In this document: positions 22,779 to 33,830 of the stretch, piece by piece
Numbering within the stretch: the stretch's first letter is position 1
Layout: each line of letters opens with the position of its first letter
From: Undaria pinnatifida
Taxonomy: Eukaryota > Sar > Phaeophyceae > Laminariales > Alariaceae
Reading direction: 5' to 3'
NCBI GenBank assembly: GCA_012845835.1
Contig: JABAKD010000003.1
Span: forward strand, 5,238,870 to 5,302,869
Length of the DNA stretch: 64,000 nucleotides
Position numbers and translations under genes: made by a program
Notes under the pieces: generated by a model
The model's input: the letters and a program-made list of their open reading frames with translations, nothing else
The model's database searches: none
Told to the model about the DNA's origin: nothing

Positions 22779-24424
22779 CGCTGACACCGTCTTAAGAGGG
22801 GGGAGTTTACCGAGGCGAGATGACCGAGGCTCGCGGAGCCTTGCTCGGCCATCGCCTGCATCACAACCGCCCGAGCTTCCAACCAAGGGTCGACCGCAAC
22901 GAATCGCAAGGCACCCGAACGTACGCCATCAAACGCCCCTTGTACACGCAGCAAGTCAGCCGGCAACTCACTCACACGCACACAAGAAACCGTACCTTTC
23001 TCGCCGAAGGGGACCGAGCCCGGAGCCACCGCCACGCGAGCACGCCCCACACCCCTATCGCCAGCCAAAGCTACCAACGCACGCCCACGCAGCCCCCCTC
23101 CTACACCTTGGGTGGCCGGCCGGGCACCCGCTCCCCCGCTGGCCCCCGGCGCCGTCACCGCTCTACCAACGGCAAGCTCAGCAGCCGCCCCCCCAGGTGC
23201 AACCGACAGGAAGGGACCGTGTCCTCATCCAGAACCAGCGCCGCCACTACCACCCCCGGACCCACCGCGGGGCTCTGAGCGCAGCACCGCCCGCGACCCA
23301 CCAGCCGGCGCCGTCGAACTGCCACTGTCGCGAAGAGCATCAGGTGAAGTGGCGTCGGCCAGGGGAGCCGAATGCAAGAATTTGCAGTTGGAGACGAAGA
23401 TCGTCGTTTACCATCTTGCTCATGACAGCCCGCGCCGCGGAGCCAGAGAGCAGGATAATATTGCCGGTTGCTTGGTTTTGCTTGGGTGTGCCGGCGTAGG
23501 TCGGCAGACGCTGTCGTGAAGGCGGCATCGATCGTTGCCACCCTCTCCCGGCAATGGCGGTCGCCGTCGCTGTCGAGGGAAAACCCACCAGACAGGACCG
23601 CCACAAGAGCCTGGCGCAAGAAATCGAGGCGGTCAGCGACCATCAGCAGGTGTTCGACCATCCCTTCCGCGCGGCCCGTACGCACGAACGTCAAAGTCAC
23701 TAATCGCGCGGAGCTGGGTAGCCACTGACGTCGTGACGTTGACGTCCTCGCCTACGAAGGACTGGATATCCGCTGCCGAGTCGCCAATGTTGGGAGGTAT
23801 GCGCCCGCGGAGCACCCAATGTTTTCTGGACGCCATCTTTTTCCATAGCGCAGTGTCGTCAGTTAACTGCGACCTTTGGACGTGGCGCTCTCTCGCGTCC
23901 CCACTGTCCCGCGGGGCCGGCTGCTGATCGGCAAAGTTGTCTATGAACTGCTGGAGCATGGCCTCGACGTGCTCGGTTTTAGACGCGCCACCAGCCACCG
24001 CATCCTGCAGGGTTTTAAAGGAGGCCAGCAGTTGATCCATCGTCGACTTGAGGCGGAACACATCTCCGTCTATCCGAGCAAACTCGCCAGACACCTGCCC
24101 TTGCCAGCGCAGAACTTCAGCCTATATTACCCCCGCAGCCTCGGACACAGCGGGACTGGGGCTGAGCAAAGATGGTGCCGCGGTGGCAGACGCAGCAGTA
24201 GCAGCAGCCGAAGCGGCTGCGGCACGGCGACCTTCGGACTCAGCTTGCACAGCAGCCAGAGCTTCGGCACGGCGTTTGTCGACCCCAGCTTGCACAGCGT
24301 CGACAGCAGCATGAGCCTCGACTCGAGCAGCAGCCGAGGCGGCCTGATTAGGACCGCGTACAGCAGCAGCCACGAGAGCTTCAGCCTCCGGTGACTTGCA
24401 CTCCTCCATCGTCGGGGAGTGCAC
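22779..24424 (-). pseudogene. Gag-like region of the YR retrotransposon
   Basis: Several overlapping minus-strand frames are protein-like. 24424-24122 is Ala-rich and helical (EALAAVQAESEGRRAAA), probably a coiled coil. 24094-23633 begins MSGEFARIDGDVFRLKS and looks like a helical capsid-type segment. 23700-23155 holds a second helical piece (VEHLLMVADRLDFLRQALVA). 23158-22679 ends with DPWLEARAVVMQAMAEQG. No zinc knuckle was found. Position at the 5' side of RT and helical content suggest gag, and the frame changes suggest decay. Confidence 0.5.
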
Positions 24425-24448
24425 GAACTTAAACTAGCCTTAAACTAG

Positions 24449-24659
24449 AACTTAAACCAGTCTGTATCACACCTTGGACCTGTAAGCTCTGACTCTGCTC
24501 CCCTACGCGCTCCGCGTGCAGGTCGTCGCCTACACAGCTGGGCCAGGTGTGCCCAATGCTATCGCTCATAAGACCATGAATTACCGCATTGATCTGATTG
24601 GTTAAACTTCTTACGTACGTACAAAACCCATATTTTCTCATACTTCGATAATATTCTGC
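24449..24659 (-). repeat. Split direct repeat A1 (left end)
   Basis: This is the 211-bp outer copy and marks the left terminus of the element on the minus strand. Similarity to A2 stops at ATATTCTGC, next to A at 24660. Confidence 0.9.
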
Positions 24660-25195
24660 ATATGCCAGGATAATCAGTACTACAAGCAGTACAATATTTA
24701 GGCACCATACCAGGAGTAACATATTACACGCCTCCCCTTTATTTACAAGTCATATGGCGCCAAATGATATGAGTACGACGATGCGATATGATGCCCCCAC
24801 GATCTCGCGAGTAGCAGTAAGACGTGCGAGACCTCTACTCGCTACTCGGCTACTCGTGTGTATTTATGTGACATGGGGCGATACAAACACCACTCACATG
24901 CTCCTAAATCAAATCAAGTGAGGGTGTGTGGCGTTGCGCACATATTACATCACACATACCAACCAGATCCAGCCGTACGGCCCTATCATACCAAGTAGTC
25001 TATCTAGGACTACAACAACAACACAAAACTCGGCGAAGAACAATAATACTCGAGACTAGACTATGGCGCCAGTGCCTCTCTCTGCGTCTCTCTTTTCCGG
25101 TGCGTGGTGCTGCGACCATTTATTATGATCTCGGTAGAACTACCAATTATTATAGTCTAGTCTAATATTATTAGTCTAGTCTATACTATTAGTTA

Positions 25196-25196
25196 G

Positions 25197-25266
<70 letters not shown>

Positions 25267-25400
25267 CGTTGTCGTTGTCGTTGTCGTTATTGTTGTCGTC
25301 GTTGTTGTTGTTGCTGTAACACTGTTGTTGTTCTCGCATGTTTATCAAGCCCGTGGTCACAGGACAGGGTTCAAGTCACTCTGGAGCTGAGGAATAGTAT
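25196..25400 (-). mobile_element. 5'-truncated LINE-A 3' end with GTT/AAC tail
   Basis: A (GTT)n run of about 70 bp, continuing as GTC/GTT variants to 25312, adjoins CCCGTGGTCACAGGACAGG and CACTCTGGAGCTGAGGAA. These are the last bases of the LINE-A family (compare 45535-45620 and 61715-61800). On the minus strand the element ends in (AAC)n, the usual layout of a short truncated LINE copy. Confidence 0.65.
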
Positions 25401-26039
25401 ATACTACTGCAGCTTCTGCCTGCTATAGTAGCTATGGGTTGCTTCTTCTTGCATTATAATAACACATCACATCGTCATGACTAGTTGTCCAACACTGGAA
25501 ACATTTTGCTGGATCATGCGAGGATCATGCAGATAGTACGTACGGCTCGTACGCGGTAACATGACCTAGACCATACAGATCTTCCCTGGGCGAGATCTAG
25601 ACTATATATATAGATCATCTAGATAGATTATTTAGTAGAGGGATCGGTGACCTGTCGGCGTGTGGCATACTTGCACCTGTGTGTAACGGCAGTAGTAGTA
25701 CTTCGTATACAGGTTCAACTCTGATTGCGGGGTCGGCAGGTGGTGGAGGTGATCATTTTTTCGTGGTCATTTATTTCCATCTATTTGTGGCCGTAGTGCT
25801 ATGGCCTATTCTGCTATAAACTATGCCCCTCGCATATTTTTGTCATACAAGACCGGGATGGAGAACGCTGCCTTTTCACCGACCGAACCGGCAGATATCG
25901 CGTGCACCAAGCGTGAAGTGCCGTGAGGTAGGCGCGAGGAGAGGGGGGGGTGTAATGATCGTATGTATTATGCCTGGCGGTAGTCCTTTGGACAGTAGGA
26001 ACAGTAGGAAGGAGCAGACACAGGCTACGGTCGTGGTGT

Positions 26040-26220
26040 GTGTTGTCTTTTCACATTATCCTAGAGAGATACAAAAATCTGCAGTCACGGACCGTGAGAC
26101 AGTAAACCAAAAACAACCGTACGAGTTACTCAAGGCTAAGCCGGGTGTCATTATGCTGTCAAGAGCGTACCGGGTACGAGAACACAACAAAACAAGGCGG
26201 ACCATACGTAGAAAATAAGA
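26040..26220 (+). repeat. Dispersed repeat, copy 1 (inverse of 45300-45465)
   Basis: CTAGAGAGATACAAA, a GTGATCACAGAC-like block, then GCGTACCGGGTACGA.AACA and AACAAAACAAGGC.GACC are shared with the minus strand of 45300-45465. Both copies end in an A-rich tail, so a small retroposon is plausible. Confidence 0.6.
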
Positions 26221-27214
26221 AAACAAAAACAAAGAAAAGCAACATATTTTTCTGGAGCTGTTCACCTTGAGCAGCTGTTCTAGACATAGACTACTCCACA
26301 TATCGAAAACTAATTTTTGGAGCAACCTGAAAGTGCAATCAGATAAAGAAACCCGTGGCCGCCCAGGTATACAAGAGTTCGCCAAATGCCAACGGCATGC
26401 CCTACAGCCTAGCTACTAGCTATTAATAGTAGCTTGTATTAGTATCTACTCGGAGTGTTAATTAATAGTTGCTAGTATTGGTATTAGTATGCCTGCGATC
26501 CTGGGCTAAGGAGCCTCGACATTGAGAAAAACGCATAAATGGCCAAAAAAACAAAAAGCGGTAGTCTATACCTTATACTTCTATCGTCGCCCGCGTTACA
26601 CTAGTGTACACTGTACACTAGTAATAAAATAACTCCATACCAATGCCGAGACGAGAGCGCGTATGTCGGGTTCTCGCCGACCAGGCCGACATTGCTGGCA
26701 CTAAGCGCCAAGCGCCGTGAGGAGTTCGGCGAGTCGCGTGAAAGGGGAGAGCTGCACCCTGCCAAGAACCGCTTGCGGGGCGGACTTCGGCGCCTTGTGT
26801 GCACTTTCTCGCGCATGGAGATGATAGTTCGTTTCGGAACAAACTAGTTTTTCTTTCTGGTACAGTCCCTTCTAGAGACAACAACGGGCATATACCATGA
26901 GACTGATTTGTGGGTCTTTACCATATACCAGGTACGCGCTACGTGATAGCACCCCCCTCGCGCGGAGTTAAGGTGCTCCGCCACGCACAATATGATCTGC
27001 CTCGACAACCAACTCGGTTGCCGCCAAAGGAAACAACACGAGAAAAAAAAAGATGTCCCGATCGTCTATAGCTCACGTAGTGAGAGGTGTGTTACAGCAT
27101 CGTTGCGAGCCGACCCCAATTCCAGCAGCACAGCAGATATAGCAGCAACGCGGGGGGGGGCGATATAAGGGGGAGATAAGAAGGGGGGGAAGAAGGGTAA
27201 TCATCGTATCATCG

Positions 27215-27275
27215 GGCGCGGGGGGGGGGCGGGGGGGGGGGCGGGGGGGGGGGCGGGGGGGGGGCGGGGGGGGGG
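27215..27275. repeat. G-run cluster
   Basis: Six G-runs of 9-11 bases are separated by single C bases. The strand could form G-quadruplexes. Confidence 0.85.
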
Positions 27276-27723
27276 AAGACTCAAACCATTCATAGCTTGG
27301 GGATGGAGTCTGAATGCTGTTCTGTAAGCAAGGACGACATGGATGGGTGGAGTAGATAAACATGCCGCCAGAGAAGACCATACACAGGAAAGCCAACAGG
27401 AAGAAGAGGAGGAGGAGGAGATCGAGTTCCAAGGCTGCTGGAGGCAGGCACAGAATCTACAGAAGGTCCACGGAAACAACCAGTGCTATATCTATTGTCG
27501 CCCGCGTCGGCGGTAAGGGGGCAGGGGGGCTGACCCCCAAGGCTTGGGGGGGGTGGGGCTGGCGGTGGGTGTAACAGACTTGTTTTCCCTCCGCAGCTTG
27601 CAAAGGTAATAGCTTTGGGCGTCTCGGGTTCGACGGCTGGCCATGGCTACGAACGAGCGTCGGCTGGGCGGAAGGGATGGACTATCGAGGACCCGTGGCG
27701 AAAAACGTGTCCACTGAAAGAGC

Positions 27724-27724
27724 G

Positions 27725-27770
<46 letters not shown>
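27724..27770. repeat. (TGCC)n microsatellite
   Basis: About twelve perfect tetranucleotide units. Confidence 0.95.
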
Positions 27771-27771
<1 letters not shown>

Positions 27772-28021
27772 AGACGAGGGTTTTAGTAAGAAAAGGTTGG
27801 AGAAAGGGCAACATGCGAGATTATGACATCTCATGCCCGAAATAGGTCACAAAATGAGCTACCGCTAGACTTCGTATTTGTACAATAGTATTAATGTGTT
27901 TGTTGGCTGTAGTGTTTCCCTGGGTTGTGTTGTGCTTTCTGCCGCTGTTTATGTCTCATCAACAGACGAACTGTGTACCAGGTATGGTTAGAAAAACTGG
28001 ATAGATCATCTGAAGGAGGAT

Positions 28022-29063
28022 ATGTCGGTCTTTGGAATGGAATTCGAAGGATGGCGAAAGGCTGCTCAGAAGGCTGGCATATGGTTTCGAAGAGTAGAGA
28101 AGGGAGCCGAGTTGTTCATGCGGAATTGGCATGAAACGGAGAGACGCAAAGCTGCAGAGCGACGCGCAAAGGCTGCGGCAGCGCCATCCACCGGTGGCAT
28201 CTCTAAGCGGCCGGGGGGAGGGGAAAGGGGGGGGGGGCGGGGAGGGGACTGGGGGAGGGGGGGGAGGGGGGAGGGGGAAAGGGAAGAAGGGGGGAGGGGG
28301 GAAAGGGGGAGCGTCATGCCCAAGAGACTGAAGTCTGGGTTTGGCCATCATCGTATTGAAAGTTGTGGGCCTTCTAACGGCCGTCACAAGATAGCATAAG
28401 ACCGCCCTGACTTCTTCGCCACGTTGCCTTCTCTCCCAGGTGCCATTGATGATGGACGGGATACCCTCTGTTAGCCCAATGCCACCCTTAGCCAGTTCGT
28501 AGGGTCTGCTAGTATGACATTTTTCTTTCTTTTCTTCTTCTTTTTTCTTCTTTCTCTTCTTTTTTCCTTGCCTTGCTTCCTCTTCTTGTCTTGTCTTTTC
28601 TTGCTTTTCTTGTATTTTTCTTCTCTTTTCTTGCCTTTTTCGTTTTGTTTCGTTTTCTTCTCTTTTCTTTCCTTTCCTTTATCTTCTTTTCTTTTCTTTG
28701 TTTCTTTTCTCCAATTAACTTACGCCTGTCGTGCGTATGCGTAGTGATAGATACTACGTGTAATATATACGTGGTAGTCTTCCTTGGGTGGCAATCGGAA
28801 TAGTTGGTTTCTCCAGGCGTGAGTAATGAGACGTATGCACCGGCATGGACCTGGCACATCGTAGAGTGACTCCCGATTTCACTTTTATATGTTTCTGGTG
28901 GAGGCATGAATTGCGTCAGCTGTGATATATGCGTGTACCACCTTGGGTTGTGTGTGTTTTTCCCTGGGGTATTCCTCAAAGCTCCAGAGTGACTGGAGCC
29001 TGTCCTGTGACCACGGACTTGATTATGCGCGTTAATGTGTGAACAACAACAGCAACAACAACT
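28022..29063 (+). mobile_element. LINE-A 3' end, copy 1
   Basis: The frame 28022-28399 encodes MEFEGWRKAAQKAGIWFRRV, a Lys/Arg/Ala-rich helix, then SKRPGGG. A G-rich run (28207-28308) and the ending MPKRLKSGFGH follow, then a stop. The same frame is in copy 2 (46950-46134). A 3' region of about 660 bp follows with a pyrimidine-rich tract (28515-28700), ending in ACTTGATTATGCGCG and an AAC-rich tail (29041-29063). The body beyond the C-terminal module is absent, as in 5'-truncated LINE insertions. Confidence 0.65.
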
Positions 29064-29644
29064 ACATGTTCTTATTCTGCTACTTGCCGGGTAGCAAACG
29101 TAAGAGTAGAAAACCTACAGCGTTAGCGTTGCACCTAGTGGGCATCGAACTTTGGGCACAGGAAAGGTTGCCCGAGGCTATTTGCCCTTGACCACGAATC
29201 GGCAACCGCCACGAAAACGCACGGAGGCTCCATTCGGGAATGTTATTATTGTAGTGGTCATCAACTTTCCCGGTGACAACCCATCAATAATCAACAGGCC
29301 TTGACGGGTACCGTTAGTACAAAAACAAACAGTTTCATCAAGCACATGACGGGCGAAAAATAAAAGGCAGCGTCCCGGCCCTCTGCCAAGAATCCGAGGT
29401 TAAGGCGATATTGATACTGGGTTAAGAAAACGAGGTACATTTTCGGGTGTTAAGGTAGACTTCCTATTTGAGAAATTGGTCTGTCCTGCACTGTCCTACA
29501 CTGGCATCTAGCTTCAGTGTAGCAGCTGTAGATTTTATTGTTTCCCGGTAGTTTGGTGGGCTCGGTTTCTTGTACGGCTGTTTCTTATGATTTCTTATGA
29601 GCGGGCCGGGTAATGCGGTGCTCTCGAGCTGTGTTATGAGGAGG

Positions 29645-29758
29645 CTGCTACTGCTACTGTATCGCTACTATTGTACCACTACTGCTACTGCTACTGTATC
29701 ACTACTGTATCACTACTGTATCACTACTGTATCACTACTGTATCACTAGTCTACTGTA
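29645..29758. repeat. ACTGCTACTGTATC repeats
   Basis: CTACTGCTACTG units shift into CACTACTGTAT units (11 bp). Purely simple sequence. Confidence 0.85.
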
Positions 29759-30889
29759 TCCCAGCACGATGGTGGTAGAATAGACTTGACTAGAATATAC
29801 CATCATACTAGAAAGTATAAACTCGTATGGGCTAGTCGGTGGTCGGTGTTACTTGTCGTTTTACTTGTGCGGTGACTTGCTGTTTTTTCTTGGGTTTTCA
29901 CAACGGTTTTGTTCCCCCTTTTCAACTTGCGACACCCCCCGGGGGGACTTGAGGCCAACCACACCGCGAAGGGGAAGCTTGTAAGCAGTAAATTATCAAC
30001 TCGTTTATGCTATGAGTAGTCGGTGTCAGCTGCCCGGACACTTGCTCGGTGGCTAGGAATAGTATGTATGTTCTATAGTTCGTTTTTTCTCTAGGTTTCT
30101 TTAGTTTTCTTTAGTTTTTTCAAGAGTTTATTTCTACCTAGTTAGACTTATAGTTCGTAGGGAAACGCCTGTGTCTCCCCCACCCCCTTTTTCAACACGC
30201 CATGCCCGTGGGATTTTGACCCAACTACGTCCTTAAAGGGGAAGCTTGTACCCGCTGTACACTATCATACCTCTTATGCATGGTAAACAGTATCAAGGTC
30301 TCAACTACGGTAGACGTAGCGCTTTTTGACGTTTTATTTCCGGAGTTTCGAGACTCCCGACATCGCTGGAATACCATTCTCGTACTTTTGAGTATGTTTT
30401 CGTTCAATGCCTACGAAGCTGCGGCTTTCTCCATGTTGTCTTCTCTGTTCCCTACATTCTCTCTGGAGCTAGACACTTCCAGCGCTGCCTCGAGCTGAGC
30501 GAGTATCTTCTTGTTGACCCCAACCTTGGCTTGTTTTATTATGGCTGAATACTCTCGCTACGTTCGCAGGCAGTCTCACAAGGTGTCATGATGTTGACTC
30601 TCTTTCCGGGGGCTTCCGATAGTACCTTCCGTCTTTCTGTGTCTACGTCTCAGTTTCGTCCTTGTTTGCGTATTATTTTGGCTGGGTGACCTCACCACTT
30701 ACCTCTTCCCGTTTTCCTGGTACTGTACCCAGATAGCTTCTGAGGGTACTCCACTGTTGCCCCGCGGTTCGGCTTTCCGGCGTATCACACACACGCCTCC
30801 ACTATCACCATTTTGTTGTTGTCTGTGCCACTGTTTAGGTGTGGTCTTTCTCTGCATTTTCGTGATTTGTTTTGGTTGCCTCGGTTTCC

Positions 30890-31330
30890 CGTTCTACAGT
30901 TCGACCAAGGGCCTTATGCTAGCCTCCTAGGTCCCATAATACGGCCCCTGTGTTTCCGCTACACCTCAGCGCCTCAGCGTACTGATTCTTTGTAGTTTTG
31001 CCTTTCGACCAACAGTCCCACGTCAGCCTTCGAGGTCCAACGTGAGACCTTGCGGATCCTGCCATTGGTTTAGGCAGTGTTCTTTGTTTTCTCTCGTTTC
31101 AGGCTCTTTATCTTCTGCCTTTCGACCAATGGCCCGACGCTTGCATGCTTCTTCGCGTCTTGGTTGATCCTCTTTCACCGTCGAACCGATGGCCCCATGT
31201 CAGCTTTCCATGTCCAACGTAGCGGACTCTGACGTTCTTTTAGGCAGTGTCCCTTGCTTTCTCTCTTGTGTTTCGGCAAATGGCCCGACCGCCCGCCCCT
31301 TCGGCACCACGCTTCAGGCCCTAAATGTGT
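30890..31330. repeat. Imperfect approximately 100-bp repeats containing CTTTCGACCAA
   Basis: Four related blocks begin near 30898, 31008, 31117 and 31180. Each has a TTCGACCAAxGGCCC core and a downstream GTCAGCYTTCxxGGTCCAACG or similar. The last leads into TTAGGCAGTGT..TTTGCTTTCTCTC. An antisense protein-like reading (31321-31593, with KDAKGKDAKGDKRKHKRG) is low complexity. Confidence 0.5.
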
Positions 31331-31944
31331 CTGGCCTTCACAGCGTGACACGTGTTCCCTTCTTCCCTTCTGATATTGTTTCCGCGTTTATGCTTCCTCT
31401 TGTCCCCCTTCGCGTCCTTGCCCTTCGCATCCTTGAGCTCCGCGGCCTCGCTCTTCGTGTTTTGTAGGCCGATTGCTTCTGGTATGCCGTAGGTACATAC
31501 CCTGTCTCGAGTTCTCACGGTTTTGAGCTCCATCATAGGGTTGTACATCTTGCAATGCATTTTCAAGAGGTGTGGGGGAATCAATAGCCTCAATTTTGTT
31601 CGTTTCGAATAGGCGCGTCTTCGATCCCCTTTCCAATTATGGATGTCTTTTTGACATCCTTTGATTGCCAGGTGATCTGCATCTACGACTATTCAGGGTG
31701 GCCTAACGTAATGGAGTGCTGCCTCCGTAGAAGGATAGTTTATAGATTCGACGTGAAATCATGTCATGGTTGAGGTGAAACCGCGAGATATTAGATGTCA
31801 CATTCACGTCAAGGCCATCATAGATGAGAGATGATAGATAGTGCGTAGTAGGTCACGAAAGTAGGACAAGCAGGACGCCCCTCATCTCACTACCCTGACC
31901 TACCCTGCCCTACCCTGCCTAGCCCTGTTCTGTCTGTTTTTTAG

Positions 31945-32030
31945 CTTTTTTTTTTTTTTTTTTTTTTTTATCCTCCGGCGGATGGGGAAAAATAAAGCTT
32001 TAGCTCACCACACTTCCACGTATTTTCATA
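31945..32030 (-). mobile_element. Short poly(A)-tailed retroposon, copy 1
   Basis: On the minus strand, CGTATGAAAATACGTGGAAG - TGTGGTGAGCTAAAGC - TTTTTCCCCATCCGCCGGAG - GAT is followed by a run of about 24 A. The same sequence ends in a poly(A) at 60166-60085 (minus), and the sequence lies in extended form at 56413-56592 (plus). It has no coding capacity, so it is probably a SINE-like element mobilised by LINE machinery. Confidence 0.7.
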
Positions 32031-32424
32031 CGCGTCGTGTGTCGATTTAACTCAGTTGCTTTCGCAGCCCAACGCTAGCTGGCGCACCCTTCGGGTCCCA
32101 TTGTAGGTATAGCGTAAGCTGTCCCTATCAGTGGTCTTCGTTACAACCCAAGCGTTCCATTTAGGGAAATAAATGGATAATAAGCTTTGAGCCTAGCCAG
32201 CGAACCATGAGGAGAGACTACTAAAGACACCGGAACCCATAAGGGGCACGGTTCCCAACACCGACCAACCAAAAATCCCCCACTCGGAGTAGAGCGTGAC
32301 GCATCGCCTTTAGTTTTCGCCAAATCGTTTTTGGGTTACGGTAAAGAGCTCCTTAAGCAAGATTCCTCTCACAAAAAAATTATGTTGCACCTCTACCGTA
32401 GCATGCGTTCCATAGCAAAAAAAG

Positions 32425-32610
32425 TTCACAATATCTTCACAATATCTTACAGTATCTTCATAAAATCTCAACACATCTTAACGTTTTAGTACATCTTCAC
32501 ATCTTCACATCTTCACATCTTCACATCTTCACAATATCTTCACATCTTCACATCTTAACACATCTTCGCATCTTCACATCATCATATCTTAACATCTTCA
32601 TATCTTAATA
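32425..32610. repeat. CTTCACATCTT repeats
   Basis: Imperfect units of TCTTCACA and ATCTTAACA, with period drifting around 11 and 17 bp. Confidence 0.8.
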
Positions 32611-33718
32611 TTCTGAGGGCCAAGACGTTTTTTTTCTAGTATAATCGTCTCGTAACAAGATACAGGCAACTAATGAATGGACCTCTTTATAAAACCCATA
32701 ACCCAACCCATATTATTATTTTAACCCACACATGAAGGGTACGGATAGAAGAGTGTCGACGCCAGGCACCGTCGTCTTTCTAACGTCAAAGTACAATACT
32801 CCGCAACTTACTGCATGTTCGGAGGGAAAACGCCTTCACTGCATCAGCGCCATCACTGCATAGTCTATTTAGTCTAGGCGGCATATTATACGCGAGACAG
32901 AGAGAGATGGAAATATAGTATCTCTCCCACCTCACATCACTGTTATATTGGGTGTGACCGTTGGCGTATGTACCAGCTCGCCAACGATGTATGCGCCCAT
33001 AGACTCGATTGCCGATGGCCGACAACACACAGCCTAATTGCCATCGAGAGGCTTAACGCAAGTCACGATGAGTGAACTTGTACGATGTGAAAGCTTGAAT
33101 AGAATACACACTACAGAAGATGAAGATGTTGCTGGCGGCTCCAGGACAGTGATTGATTGGCTGTGTCCAACATATTGTATTAAATTATTCTAACGACGTC
33201 AGCTGTGAGTTCGACGAATTTAGGGTCGATTCTCGTCTTTGCAAGCTGCGTATTACTACACCGATCGCCCGTCTTTAGTAAGAGTTTCATAAATCAAAAC
33301 TTGATATAATATGACAAATGTTGTAGTATAACCTATCATGTATAACCAATTATGGTACCAATAGACTACATGTCGGAACGCCTGAATGTACTGATAACCT
33401 CTGATTAAGAAAGTGATGATTTACTAGGTGGTAGTAGGACACCGGTTCGGTCTACCATACCTCATTCATAAAGTAGTAGTACTTTGTCGGGTACATTGTG
33501 CACTTAAGGTGGCGAATTTTCAGCAAAGTCTAACACATCCGCTGCTTACTTAAAAATGAAAATTGCACTTGAGCTGTGATGATGATGTGTAATGTGTGAT
33601 GTGTGATGTGTGATGTGTGATGATGATGACGAGATCGACCAAAAAGGATATTTTGATCAAAGCTCAGCTTTGCAAGCTTGCGTGCGATACTTCGATCCCG
33701 CGTGCTACGGGGTTTGTA

Positions 33719-33830
33719 TACCCTCGTCAAGGTACCCTCGTCAAGGTACCCTCGTCAAGGTACCCTCGTCAAGGTACCCTCGTCAAGGTACCCTCGTCAA
33801 GGTACCCTCGTCAAGGTACCCTCGCGAGGG
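33719..33830. repeat. 14-bp GGTACCCTCGTCAA minisatellite
   Basis: About eight perfect units of 14 bp, each holding the palindrome GGTACC. It is translated into RYPRQGTLVKVPSS repeats only because stops are absent. Confidence 0.95.

Larger units (their letters stand above)
19011..24659 (-). mobile_element. Ngaro/PAT-like tyrosine-recombinase retrotransposon with split direct repeats
   Basis: The element is about 5.65 kb. On the minus strand it runs repeat A1 (24659-24449), gag-like region, RT, RNase H, tyrosine recombinase, repeat B1 (20099-19928), repeat A2 (19927-19717), a 542-bp unique spacer, and repeat B2 (19174-19011). B1 abuts A2 exactly, which is the junction expected from a circular intermediate joining B2 to A1. 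This A1-ORF-B1A2-B2 order is the hallmark of Ngaro and PAT-like YR retrotransposons. The A copies are 211 bp each with one mismatch seen, so insertion looks recent. Yet RT is tandemly rearranged, the first RNase H Asp is Gly, and the recombinase is frameshifted, so this copy is probably not autonomous. Confidence 0.85.

Noticed and set aside
28514-28803. Phe/Leu-rich membrane-protein-like frames.
   Set aside because: They are translated from a pyrimidine-only tract in the LINE-A 3' region. The corresponding sites of the other copies hold different simple repeats.
33719-33830. CRISPR-like array of short repeats.
   Set aside because: Units are contiguous 14-mers without unique spacers. None of the other arrays in the window has spacer structure, and no cas-like protein is present.
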